A stretch of 64,000 bases of DNA from Erwinia sp. E_sp_B01_1 (GCF_036865545.1 NZ_CP142208.1:3224001-3288000), one strand, 5' to 3'; counted from the stretch's first letter, positions 38,870-47,722 are shown. Numbers and translations: made by a program. The notes: generated by a model not told the origin, from the sequence alone.

Positions 38870-40621
38870 ATGGTAACCAATCGGCAGCGCTACCGTGAAA
38901 AAGTCTCCCAGATGATCAGTTGGGGGCACTGGTTCGCCCTCTTTAATATCATCCTGGCTTTTGTTCTGGGTAGTCGTTACCTGTTTGTTTCCGACTGGCC
39001 AGCCTCGCTGGCCGGGCGTATTTATGCGTTCTCCAGCTGGATAGGCCATTTCAGCTTTATTGTTTTTGCCGCCTATCTGCTGATTATCTTCCCTCTCACC
39101 TTTGTGGTGATGTCGCAGCGGCTGCTGCGGTTCCTCTCGGCGATTATAGCCACCGCAGGACTCACGCTAATCCTGGTGGACAGCGCGGTCTTTAACCGGT
39201 TCCACCTGCACCTGAATCCGGTGGTCTGGCAGCTGGTGGTCAATCCCGATCAGAGTGAGATGGCGCGCGACTGGCAACTGATGTTTATCAGCGTGCCAGC
39301 GATCTTCCTGGTGGAGATGCTGTTTGCGACCTGGAGCTGGCAGAAGTTACGCAGCCTTAACCGGCGCAGCTTTGGCAAGCCGCTTGCCGTGCTGTTTATC
39401 GTGGCGTTTTTTGCCGGCCATCTGCTCTATATCTGGGCGGATGCCAATTTCTATCGCCCGATAACCATGCAGCGCTCAAATCTGCCTTTATCCTATCCTA
39501 TGACAGCCCGTCGCTTTCTTGAGAAGCATGGTCTGCTGGATGCGCAGGAGTATCAGCGCCGCCTGGTACAGCAGGGAAATCCGGAAGCGGTGTCCGTTGC
39601 TTACCCGCTGAACGACATTACTTTCCGCGATAAAGGCACCCGTAGTAATTTACTGGTTATCACCGTTGACGGGCTGAATGAAGCCACCCTGGCCAAATCG
39701 CTGCCGCATTTGGCCCAGTTTGCCCGGCAGAACGTCAGCTTCACCCAGCATTTCAGCGCAGGGAACCGGGCTGACAGCGGCTTGTTTGGCCTGTTCTATG
39801 GCATCTCTCCCAGCTATATGGATGGCGTACTTTCTTCCCGGATGCCTTCCGTGCTGGTCGATTCTCTGGGGAAACAGGGCTATCAGTTTGGACTGTTTGC
39901 TTCGGACGGTTTCGCGTCTCCGCTTTATCGTCAGGCGCTGCTGGCAGACTTCTCGCTGCCGCCTTCGCAGACGCAGAGTAATTCGCAGACTACTGCACAG
40001 TGGCAGCGCTGGCTTGAAACCCAGAAATCTCAGAGCGCGCCGTGGTTCTCTTATCTCTCTCTGGGCGGTAACGACGCCGCTGATGGCAGCAGCAAAAACC
40101 TCGCCCGTCGGTATAACCGTACTGCGGCAGATGTGGATAAGCAGATTGAAACCGTACTGACGACTCTGGAAGAAAAAGGGTTACTGGAGAAAACAGTGGT
40201 GGTGATTACCGCAGAGCATGGGGTGGCGCTGGATGGCGACAGCAGCATGGGTAATCGCGCCAACCTGAAGGTGCCGCTGATTGTGCACTGGCCGAATACG
40301 CCAGCGCAGCAGGTCAGTAAACTCACCGATCATCAGGACATCATGACCACGCTGATGCAGCGCCTGCTGCACGTCAGCACGCCTGCCGTGGACTATTCTC
40401 AGGGCGAAGATTTGTTTGCCGCCCAGCGTAAACACAATTGGGTGGCCAGCAGTACCGATCGGCAGCTGGTGATCACCACGCCGGAAGTGACGCTGGTGCT
40501 GGATAACAACGGCAGCTATACCGCGTGGGATAAAAATGGCAACCGCCTGAAAGACCATAAGCCGCAGCTTGGCCTGCTGCTACAGGTCTTAACGGAAGAA
40601 AAACGCTTTATCGCAAACTGA
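38870..40621 (+). CDS. yejM: Inner-membrane LPS regulator YejM (PbgA/LapC)
   Basis: Essential inner-membrane protein that senses periplasmic lipopolysaccharide and, with LapB, controls LpxC degradation by FtsH. The 583-residue protein has five N-terminal membrane helices (about residues 20-190) and a periplasmic alkaline phosphatase/sulfatase-like domain with NLLVITVDGLNEATLAKSLP, FSAGNRADSGLFGLFYGI and VVVITAEHGVALDGDSSMG. ATG at 38870 aligns with the family. Together with lpxT it places two lipid A control genes in the window. Confidence 0.95.
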   Translation: MVTNRQRYREKVSQMISWGHWFALFNIILAFVLGSRYLFVSDWPASLAGRIYAFSSWIGHFSFIVFAAYLLIIFPLTFVVMSQRLLRFLSAIIATAGLTLILVDSAVFNRFHLHLNPVVWQLVVNPDQSEMARDWQLMFISVPAIFLVEMLFATWSWQKLRSLNRRSFGKPLAVLFIVAFFAGHLLYIWADANFYRPITMQRSNLPLSYPMTARRFLEKHGLLDAQEYQRRLVQQGNPEAVSVAYPLNDITFRDKGTRSNLLVITVDGLNEATLAKSLPHLAQFARQNVSFTQHFSAGNRADSGLFGLFYGISPSYMDGVLSSRMPSVLVDSLGKQGYQFGLFASDGFASPLYRQALLADFSLPPSQTQSNSQTTAQWQRWLETQKSQSAPWFSYLSLGGNDAADGSSKNLARRYNRTAADVDKQIETVLTTLEEKGLLEKTVVVITAEHGVALDGDSSMGNRANLKVPLIVHWPNTPAQQVSKLTDHQDIMTTLMQRLLHVSTPAVDYSQGEDLFAAQRKHNWVASSTDRQLVITTPEVTLVLDNNGSYTAWDKNGNRLKDHKPQLGLLLQVLTEEKRFIAN

Positions 40622-40701
40622 TGAGTTGGTTATTTTCATAGCAGTCAACGTGTTAGGTATTGCAATCACCGCTTTTTTGCGTAGTATTAGCTTCCACGTG
40701 T

Positions 40702-40778
40702 CGGCACGTAGCGCAGCCTGGTAGCGCACGGTCATGGGGTGTCCGGGGTCGGAGGTTCAAATCCTCTCGTGCCGACCA
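40702..40778 (+). tRNA. proL: tRNA-Pro(GGG)
   Basis: A 77-nt cloverleaf with an encoded CCA end; matches E. coli proL closely. Acceptor stem CGGCACG/CGTGCCG, D-arm GCGCAGCCTGGTAGCGC, anticodon GGG in TCATGGGGTG and T-arm GGAGGTTCAAATCCTC. The anticodon stem carries a compensatory base-pair swap relative to E. coli (CGGTC/GTCCG rather than CCGTC/GTCGG). A TTGCAA element near 40659 and TAGTAT near 40682 could form its promoter. A foreign-looking gene group begins just downstream, as often happens at tRNA genes. Confidence 0.97.
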
Positions 40779-40786
40779 AAAATCCC

Positions 40787-40817
40787 AAAAAAAGCAGCCC
40801 CTGAGGCTGCTTTTTTT
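40787..40817 (+). terminator. Intrinsic terminator of tRNA-Pro
   Basis: A7-GCAGCC-CCTGA-GGCTGC-T7 directly after the tRNA; the symmetric A and T runs allow termination in both directions, so it may also end the antitoxin transcript. Confidence 0.88.
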
Positions 40818-40886
40818 ATGGGAAAAAATCGCAAGAGAAGCTGGGTAAAATAACCGGCGGTATACAGCGACTGTAATCAGCGCCAT

Positions 40887-41225
40887 TTACTTAACTACCA
40901 GGCTTACTGATTTACCGATATGACCAAGCATGCCTACCAGTGAATCGAGGGTAAATTTTTCAGTTTTTTGATTTACCACATCAGATACACGCGGACGGGA
41001 TACATGCATAAGTTTCGCCGCTTCCAATTGCTTATTTCCACTCTCTTCCATCCAAAGGGTAATTTCTTCCATGAGTTGGGCTTTAAGGGCTTTTGTCCGG
41101 GCAATATCAGCTTTAGACCGGGCAAGCAGCACAGCCGCTTCAGTGGGTTCAAAGCCGAGATCGGCAAAGATGTTGCCGCCAGCGGGGGTGATATGCCGTG
41201 TTTTAGTATCAATTTTAGTGGCCAT
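40887..41225 (-). CDS. HigA-type XRE family antitoxin
   Basis: A 112-residue helix-turn-helix protein that should neutralise the adjacent toxin and repress the operon. It opens MATKIDTKTRHITPAGGNIF, has the antitoxin family segment FADLGFEPTEAAVLLARSKA and an XRE helix-turn-helix KQLEAAKLMHVSRPRVSDVV near residues 66-85. ATG at 41225 follows AAAGGAG; the upstream in-frame start at 41249 is less likely. It overlaps the toxin stop by 11 bp, so the order is toxin first, as in higBA operons. Confidence 0.88.
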   Translation of the reverse strand: MATKIDTKTRHITPAGGNIFADLGFEPTEAAVLLARSKADIARTKALKAQLMEEITLWMEESGNKQLEAAKLMHVSRPRVSDVVNQKTEKFTLDSLVGMLGHIGKSVSLVVK

Positions 41226-41574
41226 TTTTTCTCCTTTCAGCAACCACACCCTTATAACGAGCTTTAATAATCGCTACATCCGGCTGACTGGTTTGCTGTG
41301 ACTTTTTCTGAAAGCTGTGAAGGACATAAACAGCTTCTTCAAATTTTGCGACATAGATAACGCGGTACGCATTAGTCTCTTCTTCCAACCGGATTTCGAT
41401 CACCCCTGAACCCCAGTCAGAAATGGGCTTGAAGTCAGTTGGATCGTCACCATTTTGGACTTTTCCAAGTTCAAAACCCGCATTTTTGATAACTTCTGAA
41501 GGAAATTCAAGAAGTTGCTCTTTAGAATTACCAATCCATTCAATTCTCTTTTCTAATCCGTAAAATGTATCCAT
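41215..41574 (-). CDS. HigB/Gp49-type (RelE superfamily) toxin
   Basis: A 119-residue toxin of the phage-derived Gp49-like/HigB family (DUF891), expected to be a ribosome-dependent mRNA endonuclease. Family signatures are GSGVIEIRLEEETNAYRVIY, FEEAVYVLHSFQKKSQQT and DVAIIKARYKGVV. AGGAG precedes its ATG (41574). Transcription probably starts from a TATAAT box embedded in a perfect palindrome just upstream. The pair lies next to tRNA-Pro in the segment that replaces the E. coli narP-mqo stretch. Confidence 0.88.
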   Translation of the reverse strand: MDTFYGLEKRIEWIGNSKEQLLEFPSEVIKNAGFELGKVQNGDDPTDFKPISDWGSGVIEIRLEEETNAYRVIYVAKFEEAVYVLHSFQKKSQQTSQPDVAIIKARYKGVVAERRKNGH

Positions 41575-41911
41575 CCTTGAACACTCCTGTCGTTACGTAT
41601 AAAATATTATACGTAACTGGAGGTAATCTCAACACTGTGAGTGGCTTAAAGATCACAAACCGATAGATATTAAAATTTGAGATGTCCGACCTTTGATGGT
41701 TGCCTGAAGATTTCTTTTTTATGGCATACTTCTTGTAGGCTTTTTTAGTTAACTGATGTTCAAATATTCAGGCTGCTAGTTAAAAGACGTTATTTTTTAA
41801 GGTGCTACGTTTAGCGACCTTATTTATTCAAATCATGATGTGGCTCAGGATTTATACCCATCATTACTTTGATTTTACTAAAAATTTAAATCCCTGCCGC
41901 TGAGAATACTG
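41575..41911. other. AT-rich intergenic region between the toxin and glycosyltransferase genes
   Basis: 337 bp between divergent genes. It holds the toxin-antitoxin operator and promoter (41592-41617). The remainder is AT-rich, unlike the flanking core genes, with no coding potential seen, and must contain the promoter of the glycosyltransferase gene. Confidence 0.6.
41592..41617. promoter_or_regulatory. Perfect palindromic operator and -10 box of the toxin-antitoxin operon
   Basis: GTTACGTATAA and TTATACGTAAC are perfect 11-bp inverted copies separated by AATA. On the minus strand the palindrome contains a consensus -10 box, TATAAT (41606-41611), with TTGAGA about 15 bp upstream as a weak -35. 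Binding of the antitoxin here would block RNA polymerase, the standard autoregulation of such operons. Confidence 0.75.
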
Positions 41912-42739
41912 ATGATTTATGACTGTTTTTTGTATTACGATGAGGACATGCTGTTAAGTCTTCGCCTGAACACGTTATCTGACGTGGTCGACAAATTTGT
42001 CATTGTAGAATCCACCCATACCTTCACAGGTAAGCCTAAGCCGCTTAATTTCAAGCCCGAAAATTACCAGGCATTCAGCGATAAAATCATCTATGTGATA
42101 TTCGATCAACCTCCGCATACCGATGCATGGCAGAACGAAGCTGATACGCGCAACGCTATTATGAATGGCCTGAAAGAGGCAAACAGCGAGGATACTATCC
42201 TGATTTCAGACGTCGATGAAATTTTCAATCCTCGCGTTATTCCGAAGATAAAGTCCAGTCAGCTCTGCACGATTTTTTATCAGAATTTCTACAATTATCA
42301 GTTCAATTTGCAGGTTTTCAATACCAATGGTTCACCTCGTCAATGCACGTTACCTAAAGCCGTAAACTACAGAAACCTGGTGAATTTTTTTGCAGGGCAG
42401 CCCGAAACGTTGCGCAACGTGAAGCGAAGTGCGATCAAAAGCAACTGGTTTAAATGGCAGTGGTTAAAATGGAACACCAGAATCATTCATGACGGCGGCT
42501 GGCATTTCTCCTGGATCATGACGCCACAGCGTATTGCTGAGAAAATGTCCGCAATCTCTCATACAGAGTATGATCTTCCTGAATTCAACAACGCTGAACA
42601 TATCACCCGGGTGATTGAACAGGCTGAAGATATTTGGGGAAGAGACCGTAATCTGGTCGTTCAGCCCCTTACTCTGCCTGAATTTCCAGAGTATCTGGTC
42701 AATCATCAGGATAGCTTCACTCAGTTCATCAAAAAGTAG
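41912..42739 (+). CDS. Glycosyltransferase family 17-like protein
   Basis: A 275-residue protein resembling family 17 glycosyltransferases, whose eukaryotic members add a bisecting GlcNAc to N-glycans; the bacterial role is unknown but probably concerns a surface glycan. It begins MIYDCFLYYDEDMLLSLRLN and has VDKFVIVESTHTFTGKPKPL, the acidic metal-binding segment ILISDVDEIFNP (about residues 96-107) and the late motif GGWHFSWI. There is no signal peptide. Base composition is lower in GC than in neighbouring core genes, suggesting transfer. It stands alone without other polysaccharide genes. Confidence 0.78.
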   Translation: MIYDCFLYYDEDMLLSLRLNTLSDVVDKFVIVESTHTFTGKPKPLNFKPENYQAFSDKIIYVIFDQPPHTDAWQNEADTRNAIMNGLKEANSEDTILISDVDEIFNPRVIPKIKSSQLCTIFYQNFYNYQFNLQVFNTNGSPRQCTLPKAVNYRNLVNFFAGQPETLRNVKRSAIKSNWFKWQWLKWNTRIIHDGGWHFSWIMTPQRIAEKMSAISHTEYDLPEFNNAEHITRVIEQAEDIWGRDRNLVVQPLTLPEFPEYLVNHQDSFTQFIKK

Positions 42740-42886
42740 CTCCCCTTGATTACTTTGAACTTTCGCCGCAAACAACGTGGCGAAAGTCTCAAACCCACAC
42801 GCTGCAACAAAACTGTCACAAGATCATCATACGCTGTCGCTACACTTTTCTGGCAAAAACAACACCATTACATCAGGTGACCGAAA

Positions 42887-43093
42887 ATGGCGATAAACAA
42901 AGCGAAGAACTTCAAGGATGCAGATGAGATGCTGCATGCCGGGATAAATAAAGTAGAGCTGGCGTATGATATTGACTGTGATGATTTTTTCCGGCTTGCC
43001 AGCCACTGGTGTGACCGTGGAGCGAAAATCTCCCGGGGCGATGATCACTTTGTAGTGTCACTCAAAAAATTCGCTATTCCCCGTAACGACTGA
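42887..43093 (+). CDS. Hypothetical 68-aa protein
   Basis: A small acidic-to-neutral protein, MAINKAKNFKDADEMLHAGI followed by KVELAYDIDCDDFFRLASHW, CDRGAKISRGDDHFVV and a KFAIPRND end. ATG follows AGGTGA at 6 nt. The family is not recognised. It lies between the glycosyltransferase and the phosphopantetheinyl transferase, all on the plus strand. The reverse frame over the same stretch is less credible because it lacks a ribosome-binding site. Confidence 0.55.
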   Translation: MAINKAKNFKDADEMLHAGINKVELAYDIDCDDFFRLASHWCDRGAKISRGDDHFVVSLKKFAIPRND

Positions 43094-43165
43094 CCTCCTT
43101 TTGCTATCACGACCCTGACCTGCTTAAATTACCCTTCAACAGGATAAGCAGGTCAGGGAGGCACC

Positions 43166-43951
43166 ATGCCGGTAAATAAACGCTTCAACTCCACTCTCAC
43201 CCCCACGGGCAGAAAGCTGACGGATATCCCCCTCCCCGTCTCTCACGGGTTTCTCAGGGATGTGCAGTTCAGCTCACCAGCAGAACATCCTGATGTGTGT
43301 CTGATTCAGGCCTGCTGGGATTATGCCTGCTTCAGTGAACCGCTTTTTTCCTCGCTGGACATCCCCGCTCCCACCCATCTGAATAAAGCCGCGGCTAAAC
43401 GCCGTGCGGAATATCTCGCCAGCAGAGTGCTGGTGCGCCATGCGCTGAGCCGTCTGGGAGCGGAACCCTGGTTGCTGATAAACGATGCTGACAGAGCGCC
43501 GGTGTGGCCACAGGGATTTGCGGGGTCGCTCTCTCACAGCCATCAGCGGATCGCCTTGCTACTGCTCCACACCGAAAGCGGCAAGCTTGCAGGCGTGGAT
43601 TGCGAAAGGATAATGAAGCTGGAGACGGCGGAGGAGATGTACGCTGCGATTATTACGGAGGAAGAGAAACGGAGACTGCTGGAGAGTGGTTTGCCTTTTG
43701 CCACCGCCCTGACCCTGGCTTTTTCCCTGAAGGAGAGCCTGTACAAGGCCCTTTATCCGCAGCTCAGGCAGTTTATGGATTTCGGCTGCGCTGAGATTAT
43801 TGCCTGCCAGCCCGATACGGGCGAAGTTCGACTGCGTCTGACGGCATCCTTTTCCAGTGAGTTCCCCGCAGGCAGGGAATTCACTGGCCGGGTCAGGCTG
43901 ACCCCGACTGAAGTGCTGAGCTGGGTAATTGCTCGTCCATCCATAGATTAA
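43166..43951 (+). CDS. 4'-phosphopantetheinyl transferase (EntD-type)
   Basis: Transfers the phosphopantetheine arm of coenzyme A to carrier domains, as needed for siderophore, polyketide or nonribosomal peptide synthesis. The 261-residue protein shows the EntD-type motifs: RAEYLASRVLVRHAL, GSLSHSHQRIALLL, the magnesium-binding GVDCERI (family GVDIE/GIDVE) and FSLKESLYKAL near residues 190-200. GGGAGG lies 5 nt before the ATG. No synthetase or carrier-protein gene is nearby, so its substrate lies elsewhere. The presence of cirA and a siderophore importer makes a catecholate siderophore a reasonable guess. Confidence 0.85.
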   Translation: MPVNKRFNSTLTPTGRKLTDIPLPVSHGFLRDVQFSSPAEHPDVCLIQACWDYACFSEPLFSSLDIPAPTHLNKAAAKRRAEYLASRVLVRHALSRLGAEPWLLINDADRAPVWPQGFAGSLSHSHQRIALLLLHTESGKLAGVDCERIMKLETAEEMYAAIITEEEKRRLLESGLPFATALTLAFSLKESLYKALYPQLRQFMDFGCAEIIACQPDTGEVRLRLTASFSSEFPAGREFTGRVRLTPTEVLSWVIARPSID

Positions 43952-44082
43952 TGGCGATATTGGCTTTGATGAACCACAGGCAGCAGCCTGCCATCTTTCT
44001 CAGACCAATGGCCTCGCTCTTACCCGCCCGCTACCAGTGCCCGCCTTCAGCTTCCTGAAAGTTATCTTACCAGGACGGGCCG

Positions 44083-45735
44083 TTAACTGACGATGTCTGT
44101 ACGCTTAACGGCATCCAGCGTGGCCTGTTCCCTCTCTTCACCGGTCAGTTCACTGAGCTTGCCTTCACGCATCTCCAGCAGGCGATCCGCATGCAGGAAA
44201 TAGTGATCGTCATGGCTGATAGCAAAGACGGTTTTACCCATCTCCTGCAACCACGGCAACAGTTCGCGATAAAAGATGCGGCGGAAATGCGGGTCCTGAT
44301 CGGCGGCCCATTCGTCCAGCAGCAGAATGTCGCGCTGTTCTGCCGTCGCCATCAGCAGCGCCAGGCGCTTGCTCTGCCCTTTCGACAGCTTCAGGTTCAG
44401 CACTTTATTGCCTTCGAGCTGGATTTTATCCTGCATCTGCAGGCGCTTAAGCCAGGCCTGCACTTTCGCCGGATCGGCCGCTTCACCCCGGTTATCAATC
44501 AGGCGGTCAAACAGGTGAACGTCGGTAAACACCGCCGAAAACAGGCTGCGGTAACTGGCCATGCTGCCGCTGTCAATCTCTTTACCATCCAGCAGGATCT
44601 GCCCGGATACCGGCTGATAAAGCCCGGTCAGCAACATGGCCAGAGTAGATTTCCCGCTACCGTTGCCGCCAATCAGAAACACCAGTTCCCCTCTTTTCAG
44701 GGTCATATTTACCGGACCCACAGCAAAGCCCCGATCGCCATAGTGGAAAACAAGATTACGCAATTCCAGCGTTTTCCAGTTTCCGGAGGCGGCAGGCGCA
44801 CTGAATTCAGGGTGATAGTCGGCCAGCTTAAAGGTGTTGAGCTTATCAAAAGCGACCTGAGCGGTGAGCAGCGTAGGCAATGCTCCCACCGCTGAGAGCA
44901 GCGGCGTGCGCAGGAACAGCAGCGTCAGGGAATAGGTCGCAGCTACGGCGGTATCCGCCCAGCCCAGGCTGTTAGCCATATAGAACACCAGACCAATGGC
45001 ACCCAGCATCATAATGTTGGACCAGTTCACCGCACTGAGGTGAAACGTATCTGCCCGGACAATGTGGTGACGATAGTTGCGGGCATCTTCCTGATATACC
45101 GTGTCAAAAATCAGCTGGGCGCGCTGGCGATTAAGCGCCAGCTCTTTGCGCCCCTCAATGATGGTCTGGAAGTCGCTATAGAGGTTATCTTCAATTTCGC
45201 GCAGTTTAGCCATATGCCTGTAAACCCTGGAAACCAGCAGCCAGCCCCCAACGATGGTCACGGCAACCCAGACCGAGGTGACCAGCAGCATTTCAGCAGA
45301 GAGCCAGGCCAGATAGGCCGCCGAGCCTATTGTCAGGATAATCCCCTGAATCAGTTCCGGCAGGCGGACAAAGGCAATCGTGATGTTGCGGACATCGCTG
45401 GTCAGCCCGGCAAGCAGTTGGGCACTGCCAATCTGCTCAATACGTTCAACCTGGGTATCCAGAATACGTTTGATAAACTCACCGCGCAGGCGGTAGACAA
45501 AATGGTGTCCCAGCAGGGTCAAAGCGAGCTGCGAAGCCAGCGTCACCGCCATTAAAAGCAGCAGCAGCCCCAGAAATTCAGGTAACACCATCACAGAGGA
45601 ATTCAGGGCAACAATCAGCTCCCGGTTGATAAAGGCGATCAGCCCTATCCCCAGTGCCGCACTAAGCAGGCTGAGAGCAATAACCATGACAAAAGGCCAG
45701 CGATACTGCCGGTATACAACGCGAAGCAACTCCAT
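44083..45735 (-). CDS. yojI: ABC transporter YojI (microcin J25 efflux, PvdE-like)
   Basis: A 550-residue half-transporter with an N-terminal six-helix membrane domain and a C-terminal ATPase: Walker [10 protein letters not shown], signature-like [11 protein letters not shown] and Walker [14 protein letters not shown], with H-loop AISHDDHYF. It matches E. coli YojI across its length; that protein exports microcin J25 with TolC. The conserved start is ATG at 45735 ([19 protein letters not shown]); the frame continues 20 codons farther upstream without similarity. It marks the return to E. coli gene order after the tRNA-Pro segment. Confidence 0.94.
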   Translation of the reverse strand: MELLRVVYRQYRWPFVMVIALSLLSAALGIGLIAFINRELIVALNSSVMVLPEFLGLLLLLMAVTLASQLALTLLGHHFVYRLRGEFIKRILDTQVERIEQIGSAQLLAGLTSDVRNITIAFVRLPELIQGIILTIGSAAYLAWLSAEMLLVTSVWVAVTIVGGWLLVSRVYRHMAKLREIEDNLYSDFQTIIEGRKELALNRQRAQLIFDTVYQEDARNYRHHIVRADTFHLSAVNWSNIMMLGAIGLVFYMANSLGWADTAVAATYSLTLLFLRTPLLSAVGALPTLLTAQVAFDKLNTFKLADYHPEFSAPAASGNWKTLELRNLVFHYGDRGFAVGPVNMTLKRGELVFLIGGNGSGKSTLAMLLTGLYQPVSGQILLDGKEIDSGSMASYRSLFSAVFTDVHLFDRLIDNRGEAADPAKVQAWLKRLQMQDKIQLEGNKVLNLKLSKGQSKRLALLMATAEQRDILLLDEWAADQDPHFRRIFYRELLPWLQEMGKTVFAISHDDHYFLHADRLLEMREGKLSELTGEEREQATLDAVKRTDIVS

Positions 45736-45823
45736 AACACCATCCGGGTCAGAACAAAGCAGTGTGCAGTTTAATGAGAAGCCGGACGATATCAATAATA
45801 ATTCTCATCTGAAAGCGCTCCCT

Positions 45824-46467
45824 TTAGCGGAAAGCGCGCCGGAAGGTCAGATTAAAGCGAAATGCGCCGGTCAGTGGATGAATACCGGGCTTCAGGGGCA
45901 GGATACCGTGGTAACGCAAACGCGAAGGACCGCCCCAGACGACGATATCACCGTGCTCCAGCAGAACGCGCTGGGTGGCGTCACCCCGTTCAAATCCACC
46001 GAACTGAAACACGGCTGGCAAACCCAGCGAGACCGAAACGATCGGCTGCTTCAAATCCTGCTCATCTTTATCCTGATGCAGCGTCAGTTTTGCCCCGGGC
46101 TCGTAGCGGTTAATCAGACAGGCATCAGGGCTGAACTGTGGAAAACCCGCTTCTGAAGCACAGGCTCTGGCAAGCTGGCGGAAAAGCGCCGGCATGGCAG
46201 GCCAGCGCTGGCCGCTAACGCTGTCGCGCTCGCTGTACTGATAACCCCGCGAATCGGTTGACCAGCCAAAGTCACCACAGTTGGTCATGGCGACTGACAT
46301 ACGGTGGCCGCCGGGCGTGATGCGATGATGAAAAGGATTGAGGGCGGAGATTTCCTCCACCAGCTTCATCAATTCTCCCGCCCGATCTCTGGCACGCCGC
46401 CGGAGGATCACTGCCCCCTCTGCCAGGGTTCGGCCCACGGGGCCTCGTCACTAAACAAATCCAGCAT
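45824..46467 (-). pseudogene. alkB: Alkylated DNA repair dioxygenase AlkB, -1 frameshift near codon 14
   Basis: Iron/2-oxoglutarate dioxygenase that removes methyl groups from 1-methyladenine and 3-methylcytosine. The ATG at 46467 has a good AGGAG and gives MLDLFSDEAPWAEP, matching E. coli AlkB, but this frame stops after six more codons. The remainder runs in the -1 frame from LAEGAVILRR: NRYEPGAKLTLHQDKDE (iron ligands), VSLGLPAVFQFGG and RLRYHGILPL. One added C in the CCC at 46426-46428 would repair it. A GTG at 46438 could start an intact 204-residue protein lacking the dispensable N terminus, but no ribosome-binding site is obvious. ada, its E. coli neighbour, is absent. Confidence 0.85.
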
Positions 46468-46520
46468 GATAACTCCTCAGGCGCGGTGCCTTACTGTGAC
46501 AGGTTTGAACCTCTGAAAAC

Positions 46521-47561
46521 CTACTGCTGCACTAAGAATGCCCGGAACTGCGGCGACATCCAGGTCGTGAAACCCTCCCCCTGTTTCTCAATCAGGTAGA
46601 CTGCCAGATGTTCCCGCAGCGCCAGCGCTTTGGCTTTCTCCCCGCCCAGCACCATCAATCCGGTATCCCATCCGTCAGCTTCAAGCGCGGTAGTTGCGAT
46701 AACAGTAGCAGAAACCAGTTTGTGCTGGATCGGGCGTCCGGTGGTCGGGTCGATCACATGCGAGATGCGCTTGCCGTCCAGCTCATAGTAGTTGCGATAG
46801 CTGCCGGACGTGCTGATCCCATGCCCCTGTAAATCGACCACGGCCTGAACCGCGTTCTCTTTGTCGGTGGGTTTCTGGATCGCGACTTTCCAGGGGTCTC
46901 CCTGGGCATTTTTACCCCGGGTCAGCACGGCACCGCCTACCGAAACGAGGTAGCTGTTGATCCCCTCCTGCTCCATCAGCCGGGCAAGATGATCGGTGGC
47001 AAAGCCTTCCCCTACGGTCGAGAGATCAACATAGAGACCGGGCAGATCTTTTTGCAGGTAGGCCCCTTCAGCCCGCTGGATCACCTGCAAATGTTGCAGA
47101 CCGGTCAGTGCTTTTGCGCTGTTAATTTGCGCCTGGTTCGGGGAGGTCACCGGCTGCTTATCGGGGCCAAATCCCCACAGATTGACCAGAGGTCCGACGG
47201 TGATATCCATTGCCCCGGCCGTTTTCTTGCCGATACGCAGCGAGAGCGTAACGATGTCCGCCATATTATCGCTGACCGGCTGCGGGTCACTGCCAGAATA
47301 CTGGTTGAAGCGGGAAAGCACGGAATCTTTCTTCCAGGTAGAGAGCTGACGATCGTCCTCATCCAGTCTCTGCTGCACGGCTTTTTGCAGGCTCTCTTTG
47401 CGTTCCGGAGCCACGCCAGCGAGGCTAATCCTCCAGAATGTTCCCATAGTGCGACCTTCAAGGATCATCGCCGAATCTTCCGGACTCTGGTTATGACGGT
47501 CACAGCCTGAAAGCAGGGTAAATGCTGCCAGAATGGGGGAATACAGCCATTTCTTCTTCAT
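46521..47561 (-). CDS. apbE: FAD:protein FMN transferase ApbE
   Basis: Periplasmic lipoprotein that links FMN covalently to threonines of flavoproteins such as Rnf/Nqr subunits. The 346-residue precursor has a lipobox LLSGC (about residues 16-20) and the ApbE signatures EGRTMGTFWRIS, ITVGPLVNLWGFGP, VDLSTVGEGFATDHL, GGAVLTRGKN and ISHVIDPTTGRPI with the metal-binding aspartate. ATG at 47561 (MKKKWLYSPIL) is favoured over an upstream in-frame start at 47606, because it places the lipoprotein signal correctly. Between alkB and ompC as in E. coli, where ada also lies nearby. Confidence 0.93.
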   Translation of the reverse strand: MKKKWLYSPILAAFTLLSGCDRHNQSPEDSAMILEGRTMGTFWRISLAGVAPERKESLQKAVQQRLDEDDRQLSTWKKDSVLSRFNQYSGSDPQPVSDNMADIVTLSLRIGKKTAGAMDITVGPLVNLWGFGPDKQPVTSPNQAQINSAKALTGLQHLQVIQRAEGAYLQKDLPGLYVDLSTVGEGFATDHLARLMEQEGINSYLVSVGGAVLTRGKNAQGDPWKVAIQKPTDKENAVQAVVDLQGHGISTSGSYRNYYELDGKRISHVIDPTTGRPIQHKLVSATVIATTALEADGWDTGLMVLGGEKAKALALREHLAVYLIEKQGEGFTTWMSPQFRAFLVQQ

Positions 47562-47722
47562 GACAATCTGACTACCTGTATTAAATATTGGTCCGAAAAA
47601 CGGCAAAAAGGGGGATTACTGCCGGAGAAATGGACTTGATCTTCCCCGAATAGCTCACCAGGATAGTATCTGAAGGCACGCCACAAAAGGCTGCATAACC
47701 ATTAATTTAAGGGAGATCCTGC

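Noticed and set aside
40778..44082. Prophage or integrative island with integrase at tRNA-Pro
   Set aside because: No integrase, no phage structural gene and no obvious repeat of the tRNA 3' end were found.
46438..46440. GTG at 46438 as the true alkB start
   Set aside because: It would give an intact frame, but the ATG at 46467 has the good ribosome-binding site and encodes the conserved AlkB N terminus, so a frameshift explains the data better.
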